NCBI RefSeq assembly: GCF_905475345.1
Contig: NC_066596.1
Location: 4,527,001 to 4,591,000 of the forward strand
From: Vespula vulgaris
Taxonomy: Eukaryota; Arthropoda; Insecta; Hymenoptera; Vespidae
Direction of reading: 5' to 3'
DNA: 64,000 nucleotides
Positions within the stretch are counted from its first letter, which is position 1, and every line of letters begins with the position of its first letter. The position numbers were made by a program, and so were the translations under genes. Below are positions 1 to 11,850 of the stretch, piece by piece. The notes beneath the pieces were generated by a model. That model made no database searches. It was not told where the DNA came from and worked only from the letters and a program-made list of their open reading frames with translations.

Positions 1-86
1 TATGTATATGAGTGTATGGTATGTGTATGTTGTGTGTGAAGTGTGTGTGCATATATATATATATATATCTATATATGTTGTATATA
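1..86. repeat. Compound TG/TA microsatellite
   Basis: The first 50 bases are irregular (TG)n/TATG repeats, passing at 51 into a (AT)n run that continues with small interruptions to about 86. It is plain simple-sequence DNA cut by the window edge, so its true 5' extent is unknown. Confidence 0.9.
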
Positions 87-2200
87 GCATAGTCGCGCAC
101 AGTCCTTGAACGTGCGCGGAACAAAGATACAGGATATGCCTGGATCATTCGATGGAGCGCATTATCACATCGTCCGAAACCTCTCTCGAGACTGTTGAGA
201 TTCTATCAACAAGGACATTCTCTCTCTCTCTCTTTTTATTTCTTTATTTCTGTATTTCTGTATTTCTTTATTTCTTTCTCTGTCTTCCTTCCTTTCATGG
301 TGATTTTGCAGATTGTAAAGGTCTTCCTTCGATCTCATGGATTTCAAAATTTTCGTGAAAGTATGTTCGTGTTTCATACGAAGCTTGATTGATGGATACT
401 ACTTTTTAAGGGACTTTTACAAGAAAGTCGATTTAATTGGTTATATGTGACACATATTAATCTTTGCTTGTCGTGTTTCTTACGATATGCCAAGGCCTAT
501 AAAACGTTTAAATATCTTTCGATCGCGCGTAGTTATAACAATAATTTTTCTAATATAATCCACGTTGAAATCATTCCTCGTAGTAACCATAGATGGACTA
601 AGAATTTCATCGAACATATACAAAGAAAATTGTACGAATCTCTGATATTTTTTTTATCGTACTTATCTTCCATCGGCCGATGACATCCACGTACAAAGAA
701 AATATGAGACAAGAAAGTCACGACTCAAGATTCTTCGCGTAGCATTTATTGGAGAAAACTGGAAGGGAGAAGGTCGAAGGACGAGAGAATGATAAGCGGG
801 AAGGGTAGAGGGCAGTGGCACTCTATAAGGGAGAAGATGAGCAGCTCTCATTAAAAGTCGAGTATTAATATTTTAACGGACGCTTATCATTTGAACGCGG
901 CGATGGTGCCCAACTTGCTTTCTTTTTACATTAAAAGAAGAGGTAATGCATATCCGACGATTTGATGCAAATTTACGTGCCAAATTTTAACTTGCGAATA
1001 TTTTTATAGAATAAAAAAACATTTGAACCTGTAACATCCTTATAATAAGAACAATATTTACAGTTATTTATTTGCGATGAATTTATTTAAAAGAAATATT
1101 AGCTTTTCTATGTAATAATTACTCCTACTATTATCAGAAAATGACAGTACGCTTCAATGGTGATCAAATAGCAACGGATGGCAATAATTAAGCAATACGA
1201 TCACGCAATAATTGCTTTACAGATTGCCATTTGAACGTTAATGGGATAAACGAATCGACCCGTTCGTTCCTCGTCCATCAACAAGCTTCACAAAGCTGGA
1301 ACTTGTTTTCGCGACGCTTGAGCACCGCTGCATCATCTCATATTACATCCGAGATTAATATTAAATTTCACACGATGAGTGCAATTTCATTACCCTCCAA
1401 CCTTCCTCGTCCTTCTCTCTCGCGTTTGCAACTTGCTTCCGTGCCTGCACAGATTCGTTATGTCGTCGCGTAATAAATTGTTCCCTCACAAAAATCGCCA
1501 TTCAAATTGTCGTATCTTCAAACAATTTCAAATAACATCTAAACGCTAAAGTTGTCCATTTGTATATTTAGATTCTCTAAAAGGGACAATAACGTTGAAA
1601 AATTAGATTCGTTGAGCAAACTGTTAGTTTTAGGCATATTAGATAAAGTTATAAACAAAATAAAGTCGTTATACGAACAGCATTATTTCTTCTATAATAT
1701 TGTAAATTACCAAATGTATTTACAATTATAGACTATACATGTCATCGCTATTCCATGAATTATCAATAATAAGTAATATTATAGATAATTGATAATTAAG
1801 TTTATTTGACAAGTAAACTATGTCAATATCTGATTTAGGCATATTAAATTAAACGTAAATGTTCGAAACTAATAATTTGACAGACGAGCTGCCGTTATAT
1901 TTACATGATTTGATCACTTATCTATCTATAGAACAAAATTGTACTTGTTAATACCTAATATTAAATACAAGACGGCAAATAATAGAATTTTTAAAATATA
2001 AAAAATAAATTTTTTGTTAACTCTTAAGAGATGATTATAGAGGAATATTTTTTTTTGGGTAAAGAAAACTTTATAAAGAAAGCAACACGTAAAACAAAAA
2101 GTTGCGCTCTTAATGTGCGAGCAGACAAAAGTTCGAAATTAAGCCTTTATCCCAAGGCATTCGTTTGTACATACAAACCGCAAGAGGCATAGATACACAC
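87..2200. other. AT-rich non-coding stretch
   Basis: A short (TC)7 tract at 219-233 runs into a degenerate ATTTCTTT/ATTTCTGT minisatellite to 281. The rest is AT-rich sequence with stops in all frames. The largest frame not made of repeat, an 80-codon run at 1231-1473, has no recognisable domain and no splice support. No RNA gene was seen. Confidence 0.6.
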
Positions 2201-2255
2201 ACACAGACACAAAGATGTGTAGGCAACGCATGCAAGTGCTTACACGCTTACACAT

Positions 2256-2560
2256 ATGATATTATATACAAGATTTACGTGTAGGTATAGGCGAACAGTG
2301 AGAGGGTTGACTGGGCTCTACACTCGATCAATAGCCCTCCCTCCTCCTACCTTTCCTCCCCAGCTGAATGCATGCGATAGGCACCCCATTGCTATGCCAC
2401 CCCGAAAGCCACTTTATATTTTAGTGGGAATGTTCTACAACCCTTCGAAAGACACTCTCGAACGGGCTCGAAACGTAGGGAAAGCCGTCGACGCGAGCTA
2501 GCAAGCGAGTACGCATCTCTTTCGCGAGGATCGCTCGCGAGCCAATGAATCGCATACAAG
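2256..2560. other. Balanced-GC island with a CGCGAG inverted motif
   Basis: Composition shifts from AT-rich flank to a CpG-rich island. At its end a TCGCGAG unit is followed within a few bases by CTCGCGAG, giving a small GC-rich dyad near 2523-2543. An 81-codon open frame crosses the island but resembles no family I know. It is a possible conserved non-coding element; only composition supports that. Confidence 0.25.
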
Positions 2561-3740
2561 AGTTTCTCTTTTTCACTCTGCTTTTATATCTATCCTTTTA
2601 TTTTTGTCTTTGTTTTCCTTTTTCTTTTTAACTGCGTCTCTTTTGATTTTTACGAGTGTAGGTTGTTAATGATCGAAGAACAGGTCGCAACTAGTTATTG
2701 ATGGTGAACTCAATGATGATAAACCTGATATAAATATCTGATATTGTGACCTGACTAACAGATTTTTAATAACGCTAATATCTTTTAATATATTATTGTT
2801 TTCGAATTTAGATTGATAGCTTCCTGATATCTTTCTAAATAACATATCAAAACTATACGACGTTATAGCACGCAATGAAAATATATTGATATAATAAAAC
2901 GCGATAGAATACTTCCGTCTTACAGCATTTTAAGTAGAGTTCTTCCTCGTTACTGTACTTTTTGTTCCCAAGGAAACTACAAGGTAGGACATTATTCTTG
3001 AAAGAAAAGGTCGTTGGTGGTGATGGGTGGGGTTGGGTGGTAGGTACACCTGAATAGTTAAAAAGGTCTTCGAGGGAGAAACAAAGCTATGCTTCGGCGA
3101 TGAATTAAGGGCATGACGTTAATCCTAACCACGGCACGCGGACATGCTATCACGACATGTCGTAAATAACGATGAGGAGGGTGGAGGAGAGAAAGAAGTG
3201 GGAGGGAGGGGGTGTAGCATGAGGGTCTTTAAAGAAACATAAATCAAGGAATAAATTGATCCGTGCTACTTGGTACCAACGATCCTTCCTTCTGTTCTAA
3301 TTCTTACTATTCGGAATTGTTTACAATGTAGTGCATTCTGGTGGACAAACTTTCAATAACTGGCACAAGTTAGGAAGAAAGGAAGACTTTAGACTTCCAC
3401 GTTAGTTGAATTCGGGGATTCACGTTATGCGGGTTTTAGCGAAATTGCATTAGGTATGCCGAGAAAAATTTGTCACTTCGTACTGTTTGCCAATAGAGTA
3501 GGACCAGACGTAGAAAGGCTTCTTCGATTAAATAAAAGATATTATTGTCGTTTCCTTAAATATATATATCGCTTCTTCTTTGCTCGATAGATAAAATACA
3601 CTCATTTCCATTTTCTCACCATTTCCTAAAACTATCGGAAAACCTAATAAGTCCATTCTTTCTATAATAGAATCACTAATTATTCCTTATTGATTAACGT
3701 CGTATTCGATATTTCTAAAGAGATCTTCATTGAGATTTGA
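2561..3740. other. AT-rich non-coding stretch
   Basis: Pyrimidine-rich to 2640, then AT-rich with stops in all frames. A G-rich patch (GGTGGTGATGGGTGGGG-like) lies at 3010-3045 and a purine/G-rich patch at 3175-3225. No gene, RNA or mobile element was recognised. Confidence 0.6.
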
Positions 3741-3953
3741 ATTTACGAGTTGGGAATCTTTCCTGCTGAGACAAGATTTCTCAAAATTGCTAAATACAAA
3801 GCGATCGAATGGAAGGGGTTAGCTCGAGAAGGAAGGAACTGTCGGAAGGGAAGTAAACAAAATGGTAAAAAGTTATTGTCTTCTTACGAAGAGATGCAGA
3901 GAATCGCCAGCACTACTACCAGCAAGCCTCTTCTCCCCAAAGAATACAGAGGA

Positions 3954-3971
3954 AGAGAGAGAGAGAGAGAG
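3954..3971. repeat. (GA)n microsatellite
   Basis: A nine-unit GA run. Overlapping open frames here (3750-3974 and 3862-4314) are extended by the repeat and by the pyrimidine tracts after it; they carry no recognisable domain. Confidence 0.85.
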
Positions 3972-4269
3972 TAGTTCTCGAGGGGGTGAGTTTTCTTTCC
4001 GGGTAGCTCAAAGGTCGTACCTACACGCCGTAAGAATTATACTGGGTCACGTTTTCATGAAGACGATGGAGAGTGGGGGCTGGTTTGACTTTGGCTCTCT
4101 TTCTCTTTCTGTCTTTTGCTCGCAAGGGTATAACGCAACCCCCATTGTTTTTCGACACACTTTCTCTCACCCTCCACTGTTTGTAAGGAAGACAATGCGT
4201 ACCTCGACTCGATTCCTTAACTCTTCCATCTTCCTCTCTTCCTTTCTCTCTCTCTCTTTTCTTTCACAG

Positions 4270-4361
4270 TCCTCATTAAGTAAATCACCATCGTCGCAAC
4301 TCCGGCCAAAGTGAAAATTCCCCCATGGACTGGTGGATAGGGTGGGGTTAAAGTTCCGAGG
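4270..4361 (+). other. Possible non-coding (UTR/lncRNA) exon, 92 nt
   Basis: A long pyrimidine tract from about 4225 ends in TTTCTTTCACAG at 4269, a near-ideal acceptor. The first good donor downstream is GAGG|GTGAGT, with GT at 4362-4363. No frame crosses the interval: one stops at TGA 4312 after 14 codons and the other two stop at TAA near the start. If it is an exon it is non-coding, or it holds a coding end of 14 codons. Acceptor-like CT tracts are common in this window, so chance pairing is a real alternative. Confidence 0.22.
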
Positions 4362-4438
4362 GTGAGTTATCCCTTTGTAGAGCCGGAAATCCGAGCCGGT
4401 GAGATTAAAACATCGAGATACGTGCGAGCACGCGACTA

Positions 4439-4440
<2 letters not shown>

Positions 4441-4483
<43 letters not shown>

Positions 4484-4515
4484 CTCTCTCTCTTTTTCTC
4501 CTCTTTCTCTCTTGT
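4441..4515. repeat. (TC)n microsatellite, about 19 perfect units plus tail
   Basis: Perfect (TC)n from 4443 to about 4480, then interrupted CT-rich sequence. It produces a spurious Ser-Leu open frame on the plus strand. Confidence 0.95.
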
Positions 4516-6230
4516 TTTTACGCCCTTTCGTCTCTCGTTTAATCATTGTTTCTATCGTTAGATTTTTCTTTGATTAGATATTCGAATAATTATTATAATA
4601 AATTAAATCTCGCCTAATTAAAACTAATGATTTAGATCAAATTTATGGGATTACATCGATTGAATTTATAATCAATGAATCTTAAATATATTAAATATGT
4701 TTTATTTGAAATAGTAACTGACTTGTATTTCGAATTATCGTAAGACTTTGTTATTTGATATTGAAGTGATATATTCAAAAAACTGATTAAAACAGTATCA
4801 TCAGCTAATTAGTCCCATAGTTTTAATGAAAAAAGAACGTAGCCATTTGTATGTAATCCCGCCAAATATTACTATTCACTTTATGTTTTATACATAGAAC
4901 GCAAACAGACGATGAAATGGGTATTGGTCGAATAAAAAATCGAGAGAAAAAGTGAGAGAGACAAAGAGGAAGAGAGCGTTGTGATCATTTCATGGAAGGA
5001 TCGAATAAATCGACGATGTGCAATTGCGTACGCATACATATATCTGTATATATGTATATATATACATTGAGTACGATGGAGGACAAAGTGAGAGAGTAGA
5101 CAAAAAAAAGAGAGAAAGAGGAAGAATAGGGGAGGAGGGGGCAGGGGTAAAATCGTCGAAACTCAACCGCCATAATGACCCCGGATGATACGTGGTACGA
5201 GTGTACACACAATGACGATCGCAATATGCACCAAAAAATCATCCCCGATCGAGATTTCGTTTAATTAATTTTTTAATTACAAGTCTCATCGTGGCGATGA
5301 GTCGACCGGTATCGTGCGATGCGAACGGCTCTCGATCGCTATGGAATTTTTTTTCTTTTTTTTCCTTTTTTTTTTATATGTGAAATACCACCCCTACGCG
5401 TTGGAGGTGGGAGAGATCGCGTCGTGATTATTAATAATTTTACAGAAATTATTTCTCTCGCGTTTGCTTGCTCGCCATCCCATTTGAATTTTATTCGTAC
5501 AAAATCGTTTCCCGCGTCGTTGTAAAGTCTGTTTTCCTTGTGTTCATTTTTTTTTATAGGGGAACTGGGATATAGCAGAAGTGTATTTGTACGCTTTGCT
5601 CTCTCGTACGCGAGCTCTTTCTCTTCGATTATTCAGCCCTGGAAATTTTATCTCATTTGTACGTAATTACCTGTAACGTTTATTTTATAGCTATTATATT
5701 TTTTTATTTATTTGTATCTTGATATTGTATTTGCACAAATGTAAATGAATCCAATTTTTGTAATATCTTTTACATGTTCAAGTTTCCTTTATCCATTTTA
5801 TATATCCTTTATTTTATATAGCCTTTTTATTTCTTACTTATCAAAACAAAATCATTAGATGGATTAAGATTTATGGAACGGTATTTTGCCTCTATAGCTA
5901 TGAAGAAAAATGAGTAGCGGAGTAAGAAGCTAAGGGTTATCGGTTACAAGGTAGAAAAGAAGCAGTCCTCTTTCAGAGCCTTAGAGAAAGAAGAAACCAA
6001 CGAGAAACAGAGAAAGAGAGAGTGAGAAAGAGAGAGAAAGACAGACAGACAGTAGGTCTCTTTTATTAAACGAAAAATTGGATCGTGCTTGTCGGAATGC
6101 AATATTTCGACGGATTCATTTGGTGGAAACATTTCTTTCTCGGGAAAAAATTCAATCAAATCCAGAAGGTGACAGAAAGTAGAGAGAAGGAAGGAGATAG
6201 AATGAGAAGCAAGGGGAATAGGAGAGAAAG
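4516..6230. other. AT-rich non-coding stretch with minor TA and GA tracts
   Basis: AT-rich sequence with an imperfect TATA/TGTA tract at 5031-5066, purine-rich sequence at 4940-4980 and 5085-5145, poly-T runs near 5345-5375, and GA-rich sequence at 5985-6055. Open frames here are short and biased by these tracts. No gene was seen. Confidence 0.6.
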
Positions 6231-6233
6231 AGT

Positions 6234-6283
<50 letters not shown>

Positions 6284-6291
6284 AAGAGAGA
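6231..6291. repeat. (GA)n microsatellite
   Basis: About 18 perfect GA units from 6244 to 6279 with imperfect flanks. They give Arg-Glu repeats on the plus strand and Ser-Leu repeats on the minus strand. Confidence 0.95.
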
Positions 6292-6540
6292 TAAACACGA
6301 ACGGCCCACCAAAAAGTTTCCGAAAATATGATAAAAGATAGCGAAAAGCAATAGGATATCTAAAAGATCAAGTTTTTTTAAATCACTAATTTTTATATCG
6401 TTACTATTTCTATGATCGTTCGAAAGAAAGGAAACATTTTTAAGTCAAGTTCCATTAAAGTAGAATTCATTAAATCATAAACATTCCATATCCCATATGA
6501 TATGTTCCTACGTAATATTTTTTAATATACCACATACACA

Positions 6541-6860
6541 AAGAAACAGATCCCCCTAAAAAAAAACATAACCTACTAAAACATGGAACCACTGTCATCC
6601 CCAAAGAATTTTTTTCCCTTCCGAAATACAATTACATTTGCCTCGAGTAGACCACTATGAATTTATAGCAGTTCCAATAAATTAGGCTATCCACTTCACA
6701 TTCCGTTACCACCAACCACTGGCAACCATTCCAAACTATGCCGTTTGGAGGTGAGCGACTTATTTTCCTGAAAACCATAAAATGCCGAAGAAAAGGAAAA
6801 CGCAAAAACCCACTAATGGTATCTACCACCCCCCTAAAAAGAATAGACGAAAAAACAATC
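6541..6860. other. Strand-asymmetric (G-poor, C-rich) block
   Basis: For about 300 bases the plus strand is rich in A and C and poor in G, unlike the neighbouring sequence. A 65-codon minus-strand frame (6632-6829) with no recognisable domain runs through it, and a donor-like GGAG|GTGAGC sits at 6751. Strand asymmetry can mark transcription or an old insertion; no terminal repeats or coding motif settle which. Confidence 0.3.
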
Positions 6861-7337
6861 TAGCCCCATTTACACATAGGGGTTGGACAGTTCGAATCGG
6901 CGCAAGGCACTTTAGTTCGGGTTTAATTTAGCCTTATTGCCTCAAGTGGTATTGCATCGCGAAAGCGTCGTGGGGTTAAACTTATCCTCCCTATTTCCAA
7001 AACACTCACAAAGTCCATTTCTTTCACCATCGGAGAATGAAGTTACTCAAGGTTACTCTCTGAAACAATGAGGAAAACCTTTGGTTTCTTCGCATCCAGG
7101 GTGATTCGTATCAGAAATTAGGAAACAAGGGGACTCTCTACCTTGATTCTCTATCTCTTTCACTCTCATTTAACAGACTCGCAATAAGAGTCTAGGTAGC
7201 TGCTACTCTTTCTCTATCGCTATCCTTCGCTATCCAGCTCTCTATCCCCTCCAGAAATCGTCTACCGAACCTCCCACGCTGTCGCCAATCATCTAGCCGT
7301 CTCTTTCTAGCTTGGCACCTTCTACTCGACCAGTTTG

Positions 7338-7361
7338 TTCATCTCTCTCTCTTTCTCTCTC

Positions 7362-7394
<33 letters not shown>

Positions 7395-7412
7395 GCTCTT
7401 TCTCGCTCTCTC
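7338..7412. repeat. Imperfect (CT)n tract
   Basis: CTCTCT runs interrupted by TTTCTC and CGCTC. A second pyrimidine tract (7555-7612) runs to CCCCCTAG at 7609 and is acceptor-like, with no paired donor that I could find. Confidence 0.9.
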
Positions 7413-8025
7413 GTTCCTCCGGGCTCAGAGCGAGGCAGAGGCCTCGTGTGGATAGAGGGTGGGTGGCTCGGATTCAATTATCCGATATTAAACTGCCCCT
7501 AACCACGCTCGTGTCGACCCCTTTGGCTGTGTGAGTTCAAATGGTTGTTGCTAACCCTCCTCCTCCTTCTCCCCTACCTCCTCACTACTCCAACCCCCCT
7601 CCCCCTAGAAGTATTAGATTGAATGGACTTGGTGTTGTACTTGCTGTTACCCGTTGGAGATACGCCTAAAGGTGGTCGTTATAGGATCGGTAGGATTTTC
7701 GTGTAGACCTTTTTTCTCTTTCTTTCGATCTTGATTTTTCCGTCTCCTTCTCGATGTAGTTCTTCCTTTTCCGATTGGATAACGATCTGATTTCGTTGCT
7801 ACGCCGAGAGTGCCGGTGTCAGGGGCTGATATTGTTCGATGCTCTGGGCTTTTCGAACGAATTTTATCGAGTTCGATAATGTTTCAGATTTCATGGAAAA
7901 AGTGTGAACAATTGTTTGAAATATTTGATCGTAAAATTGCTTTCAAAGCAATACGTGAAGCGATTGTGGATAAACTGATTTGAGATCAGGATCTTCCTTT
8001 GTTTTGGGAAACTTATCCTTTTTAG

Positions 8026-8067
8026 GTTGTATTGAAACTTGACCAAAGTTCTGATGTGCCGTATAAG
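8026..8067 (+). CDS. Candidate 42-nt microexon (14 codons)
   Basis: A T-rich acceptor, TTATCCTTTTTAG, ends at 8025 and a strong donor, ATAAG|GTAAGA, follows with GT at 8068. The interval is exactly 14 codons. Only one frame is open and it reads VVLKLDQSSDVPYK; the other two contain TGA. Phase would be 0/0, so inclusion would preserve reading frame. Cassette microexons of this size are known in insect neural genes, but a 42-nt interval gives very little statistical power. No protein family is recognisable. Confidence 0.25.
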
Positions 8068-8167
8068 GTAAGATAAACGCAAAGGAAAACTTTCCAAGTG
8101 AATACTTTTGATTTCCAAATGGTTCGTTATCTGAAGGAAGCAATCGCTCGTCCGATTAACGGTCTCT

Positions 8168-8440
8168 ATGTTAGTTACCGATGAAGTCGAGAGCCGATGG
8201 TTGATTGATAAAAAAAATCAACTCGAAGCGAAGGTGGGCAGTACGAGTACGGTCAGAAATGAGAAAAAGAGAAAGAGCGAACAGGACCATTTATTCAGCT
8301 TACCACAGCGCCACGAGCGGTGCATTAACCGATTGGAAGAGCGATTAAGAGCGGCCATTCTTTTTCATTCGGTAGATCGGAAGGTCTCTAACGACGAGGC
8401 GTTATTTATTGCCCTTTCCAGCGACACTTGGCGCTTTTAA
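8168..8440 (+). CDS. Unrecognised 90-aa open frame
   Basis: It begins at a true ATG and ends at TAA. The frame is not made of simple repeat, which is unusual here. The product would be charged and mostly helical by composition (RLEERLRAAILFHSV is amphipathic), with no signal peptide, membrane segment or known motif. The sequence beneath is a balanced-GC island, so it may instead be an enhancer that happens to lack stops. It lies 100 bases downstream of the donor-like site at 8068, which would place it inside an intron if that donor were used. Confidence 0.2.
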   Translation: MLVTDEVESRWLIDKKNQLEAKVGSTSTVRNEKKRKSEQDHLFSLPQRHERCINRLEERLRAAILFHSVDRKVSNDEALFIALSSDTWRF

Positions 8441-9700
8441 TCGAAGAGCCCAGTTTGGCTTCTTTGCTAACTATGAGACGATAAGACGCAAGTCCGATTT
8501 CGTTTTGTATTGATATTTCGTTAAGATCGATCGATTATCGAAAGTAAAAAGTCTTCTATGGTCTATGAGCTTTACCGTAAAATTAAATACGCCTCGTGAT
8601 TTCAAGGATGTGTCACTTTGCATGTAATCTTATGAATGTTTCTTTTTCGAAAGAGAATGCATTACCGTTGTTATAAAAGAAGCCTATCATAAAATGACGG
8701 AAGTACTTCAGAAAGGACGAAACGCAAAGACCGTGGACTACCGACGTAGTCGTCGAAGTCGATGGACGCGTTTTATCGTGAATGTGCTAAAAGCAAAATC
8801 TTTCTGATACAACCTCGGAACCTTTTAGCGTCTCCTCAAGTGAAATTCAAACGAAGTTCGAGAACGTCCAGGATGGAGAGAAATGTCTAACGCTCACCAC
8901 GATCCATCTCTTAGTGCTCTTTTCGTGACACATCTCGAGCTCGATACTTTTACTTCTATTTGCAATTTCTAGAATGTGCGGAATATTTTTGTAAAATGAA
9001 ATAAAATTTGATTAATCATTAATTTGGTCTTTGATAACAATGAATTTTTGAGATATTGTAACGATAACAGAAATCTATTTAATAAGATTATTAAATAAAA
9101 AAAGTAAGAAATTTAAAAACGTTAAGAGATCTTAAAATAAACTTATAAAACAAAAATTTTGTACTCACTTAACGAAATCTAACTACCTTTGCGTTACAAT
9201 AAACACATTGTCGTCTAGCTCATTTCTATTCCCTTCTAAAGTACTTCCCATTAAACAACGTGACTTCTTCTCGATAAGAGTAAAACGTATTTTGCTAGAG
9301 AGTAACGAGTATACGAAACGTTGTCAAAAGACAGGGTTAAAACGAAAGACGGATAGGGTGAAATAGACAGTGCGAGAGAGGAAGACAGAGATATAAGGGT
9401 GGGTGTTGGTAGAAGTCGAGCTTTCCGAAAATCCGCCTTAGTATGGTAATTGATTTAATTTGGGGGATGAATCCACCCTTAACGAACGGCGCGCCGCCTC
9501 GATGGGGGTGGTGGGGGTGGGAGGTTGGAAGGCTAAAGGGACCGTAAAAGCACTACGACGTCTATTTGAGGCGAGACGAGTGAGAGAAATTTAGAGACGA
9601 AAGAGCGTCCACGCGAGAAGACGAGCGCCTGATTACTAACGATCTGATTAATTCATGATTTTTAATTAAGGGGAAAAGTGTGGGAGCACGGTAGGACGAG
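8441..9700. other. Non-coding stretch with a CpG-rich island at 9480-9660
   Basis: Mixed sequence to 8950, AT-rich to 9200, then increasingly CpG-rich with a G-rich patch (GGGGGTGGTGGGGGTGGG) at 9504-9521. No gene or RNA gene was seen. Confidence 0.55.
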
Positions 9701-9702
9701 TA

Positions 9703-9781
9703 CAACGACAACGACTACGACTACGACTACGACTACGACTACGACTACGACTGCGACGACGAGGACGACAACGACGACGAG

Positions 9782-9838
<57 letters not shown>

Positions 9839-9886
9839 GACGACGACGACGACGAGGACGACGAGGACGACGACGACGACGACGAC

Positions 9887-9978
<92 letters not shown>

Positions 9979-9979
9979 T
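9703..9979. repeat. (ACG)n trinucleotide array, about 275 bp
   Basis: It starts as ACGACA/ACGACT variants, passes through GACGAGGACGAC variants, and becomes an almost pure (ACG)n run from about 9900 to 9979. It is stop-free in several frames, yielding poly-Thr on plus and poly-Arg on minus. These are artefacts of the repeat and not genes. CpG triplet arrays of this length are unusual; interruptions are commonest in the 5' half and the 3' half is purest. Confidence 0.97.
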
Positions 9980-10259
9980 GGCTCGGCAGCAAGATATGGA
10001 AGATTATTTAACCTTCCGTCCGCAAGATGAATTTGTACGAGTAATTATTACGGGCATAATTACGAGATAGCGTCGTATCATAATTATCGGGGGCACGTTC
10101 TTTTTTTGTGTACGAATGTTTCTCTTGTTTATGAGTGGATGGCGTTATAGGATTGCAAAAGAAAGAAGTGAATATAAGAATCAAATCTAAATAAAAATTT
10201 TGTATATAGCGATATAACTCACTACAGTTTGTACTTTTCATTTTAATCAGGAAGACGTG

Positions 10260-10715
10260 AAATGCGGCAATGTAATTAATTTTCTTTTTCTTTTTTTTTT
10301 TTCATGACATTTGTCAAAATCAAACAAGCATTTTTGAAGAAGTTATCATTATTGACAGATTATTAATTATTAGTGCGAGTATCTTATTAGGTCGTGGGTA
10401 ACTGGAAAAGAGTTTTGTACATGCGTACAAAAAATGAAAGGTAATTATATGCATGCGTATATGCGTATGTATGTATGTGTACACATACACACACACATAG
10501 AGGATAGATGTAACCCGATGAAAGGAAAGAAAAAAGAGAAAATAGGTAGAGAGATATCAATAGGATGCTTCGATTTAATTTCCAACGATTCCGGTAAGCT
10601 CATATGCAAGCCCATTTTGCCTGTTCGCATTGGTTATGATTCTCTTTTTGTCGGGAATCGTTTTATATCTCCCACTTATTGATCACTCCCACCGCAAATT
10701 AATTAACGGCAATCG
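10260..10715. other. AT-rich stretch with TATG/ACAC microsatellite
   Basis: AT-rich sequence with a poly-T run near 10290 and a compound GTATGTATGTATGTGTACAC / (AC)n repeat at 10462-10498. A donor-like CCG|GTAAGC occurs near 10590 without a convincing upstream acceptor. Confidence 0.6.
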
Positions 10716-11009
10716 ATGTGGCCTCGTCGTTATTACAAACTTATTTTCCAATGTATCTCTTTTTTAACCGGGTCTCATTATGTACCATTTCTACCTCTTT
10801 CATTCTTTTCCTCCTTTTCGTCTAACCATACTCTCTCTTTTTATCTTTGTATCGCGGTCGGACGAGCACATATCGCTTATTTTATTTTATTCCATTCGAC
10901 GAACTACTTCAACTCAACGTAATATCTTCATAAATTCAATAAACGAACCAAACAACATTTTAAATTTCATTAAACGAATTCCACCTTGCTCGGACGAACG
11001 GGATCGGCG

Positions 11010-11185
11010 AATAGTGAGAAAGAGAGAGGGAGAGAGGAAGAGAGAAAGAGCTTCCCGATGTGGAATTTGTTTCATCAAAATTTTCAAACGCGACGAAACG
11101 CGTACAATTTCATAGTTAGAGAGTCGATGAAAGCGTGCGTGCGCAAAAAATTAGAGAATAAGAGAGGAAGAGAAAGAGAGAGATA
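11010..11185. repeat. GA-rich tracts
   Basis: Two imperfect GAGAAA/GAGAGG tracts, 11015-11050 and 11158-11183, separated by ordinary sequence. Further purine-rich sequence follows at 11425-11510. Confidence 0.8.
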
Positions 11186-11565
11186 TTTATTTTTTTTTTA
11201 TATGATATTACTCCGATGAATAGATACTGTACTTGGAAGGGAAAGAGAAATCTATTGCTAATTCTTTCGTAATGCATTTAACACAAAATAGATCGGGTAA
11301 ATGAGACCACGAGTTAGATCGTATAGACAGCATTTTTCGCATTTACCTCTGGATCGTTAAACTCGTTCAAGAGCGATCTTTCACCGATCGAGATAGAACG
11401 ATTAGGATCGTATCCCATTCCTTCAAGAAAAAGACGAAGAAGCAGAAAATGAAGAGGAGGAGGAAGGATGAAGGAGAAGAGGAATAAGAATAAGAAGAAT
11501 AATAAGAAGACGATCGTGATGCTTTCGTGTGTGGACTTAAGAGTGCAGGCGACGTGAAAGTTCAT

Positions 11566-11790
11566 TAGAGGCGGCCCTGATGGACACGTGCATTAATCAA
11601 GATTTTAATTACCACCGCGTGTAACTGCGCGCTCGGCTAAAAACTAAACATACCTCCACCTCCTACCGGGGTACCTACTCTAACTCCTGCTTATAACGGA
11701 GCTCGGGCTCGTAGCTAGAGCTAGAGCCAGCTCTAATTAGAGCTCTTCTCGAGGCTCGAAGATTAAAAGCCAGGCCTAAGTGCCGGCGCG
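11566..11790. promoter_or_regulatory. Enhancer-like island with a TAATTA-centred palindrome
   Basis: A balanced-GC block between repeat tracts. It contains ATTAATCAAG and TTTTAATTACC in its first part. At 11729-11744 is the perfect 16-base palindrome AGCTCTAATTAGAGCT, with the homeodomain core TAATTA at its centre, set among repeated GAGCTC/CTAGAG words. Dyad homeodomain sites of this kind fit cooperative dimer binding. The regulatory role is an inference from motif and composition alone. Confidence 0.35.
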
Positions 11791-11794
11791 ATGC

Positions 11795-11795
11795 G

Positions 11796-11833
<38 letters not shown>

Positions 11834-11850
11834 TTTTATCTCTCTTTCTC
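11795..11850. repeat. (CT)n microsatellite
   Basis: CTCTCTCT runs with TTTCTC interruptions. Pyrimidine-rich sequence continues less regularly to about 12000 and underlies a Ser-Leu-rich open frame. Confidence 0.92.

Noticed and set aside
9666..10070. Poly-Thr (plus) and poly-Arg (minus) open frames of over 100 codons
   Set aside because: They are the three-base repeat read in different frames. The non-repeat ends carry no domain and both strands are open for the same reason.
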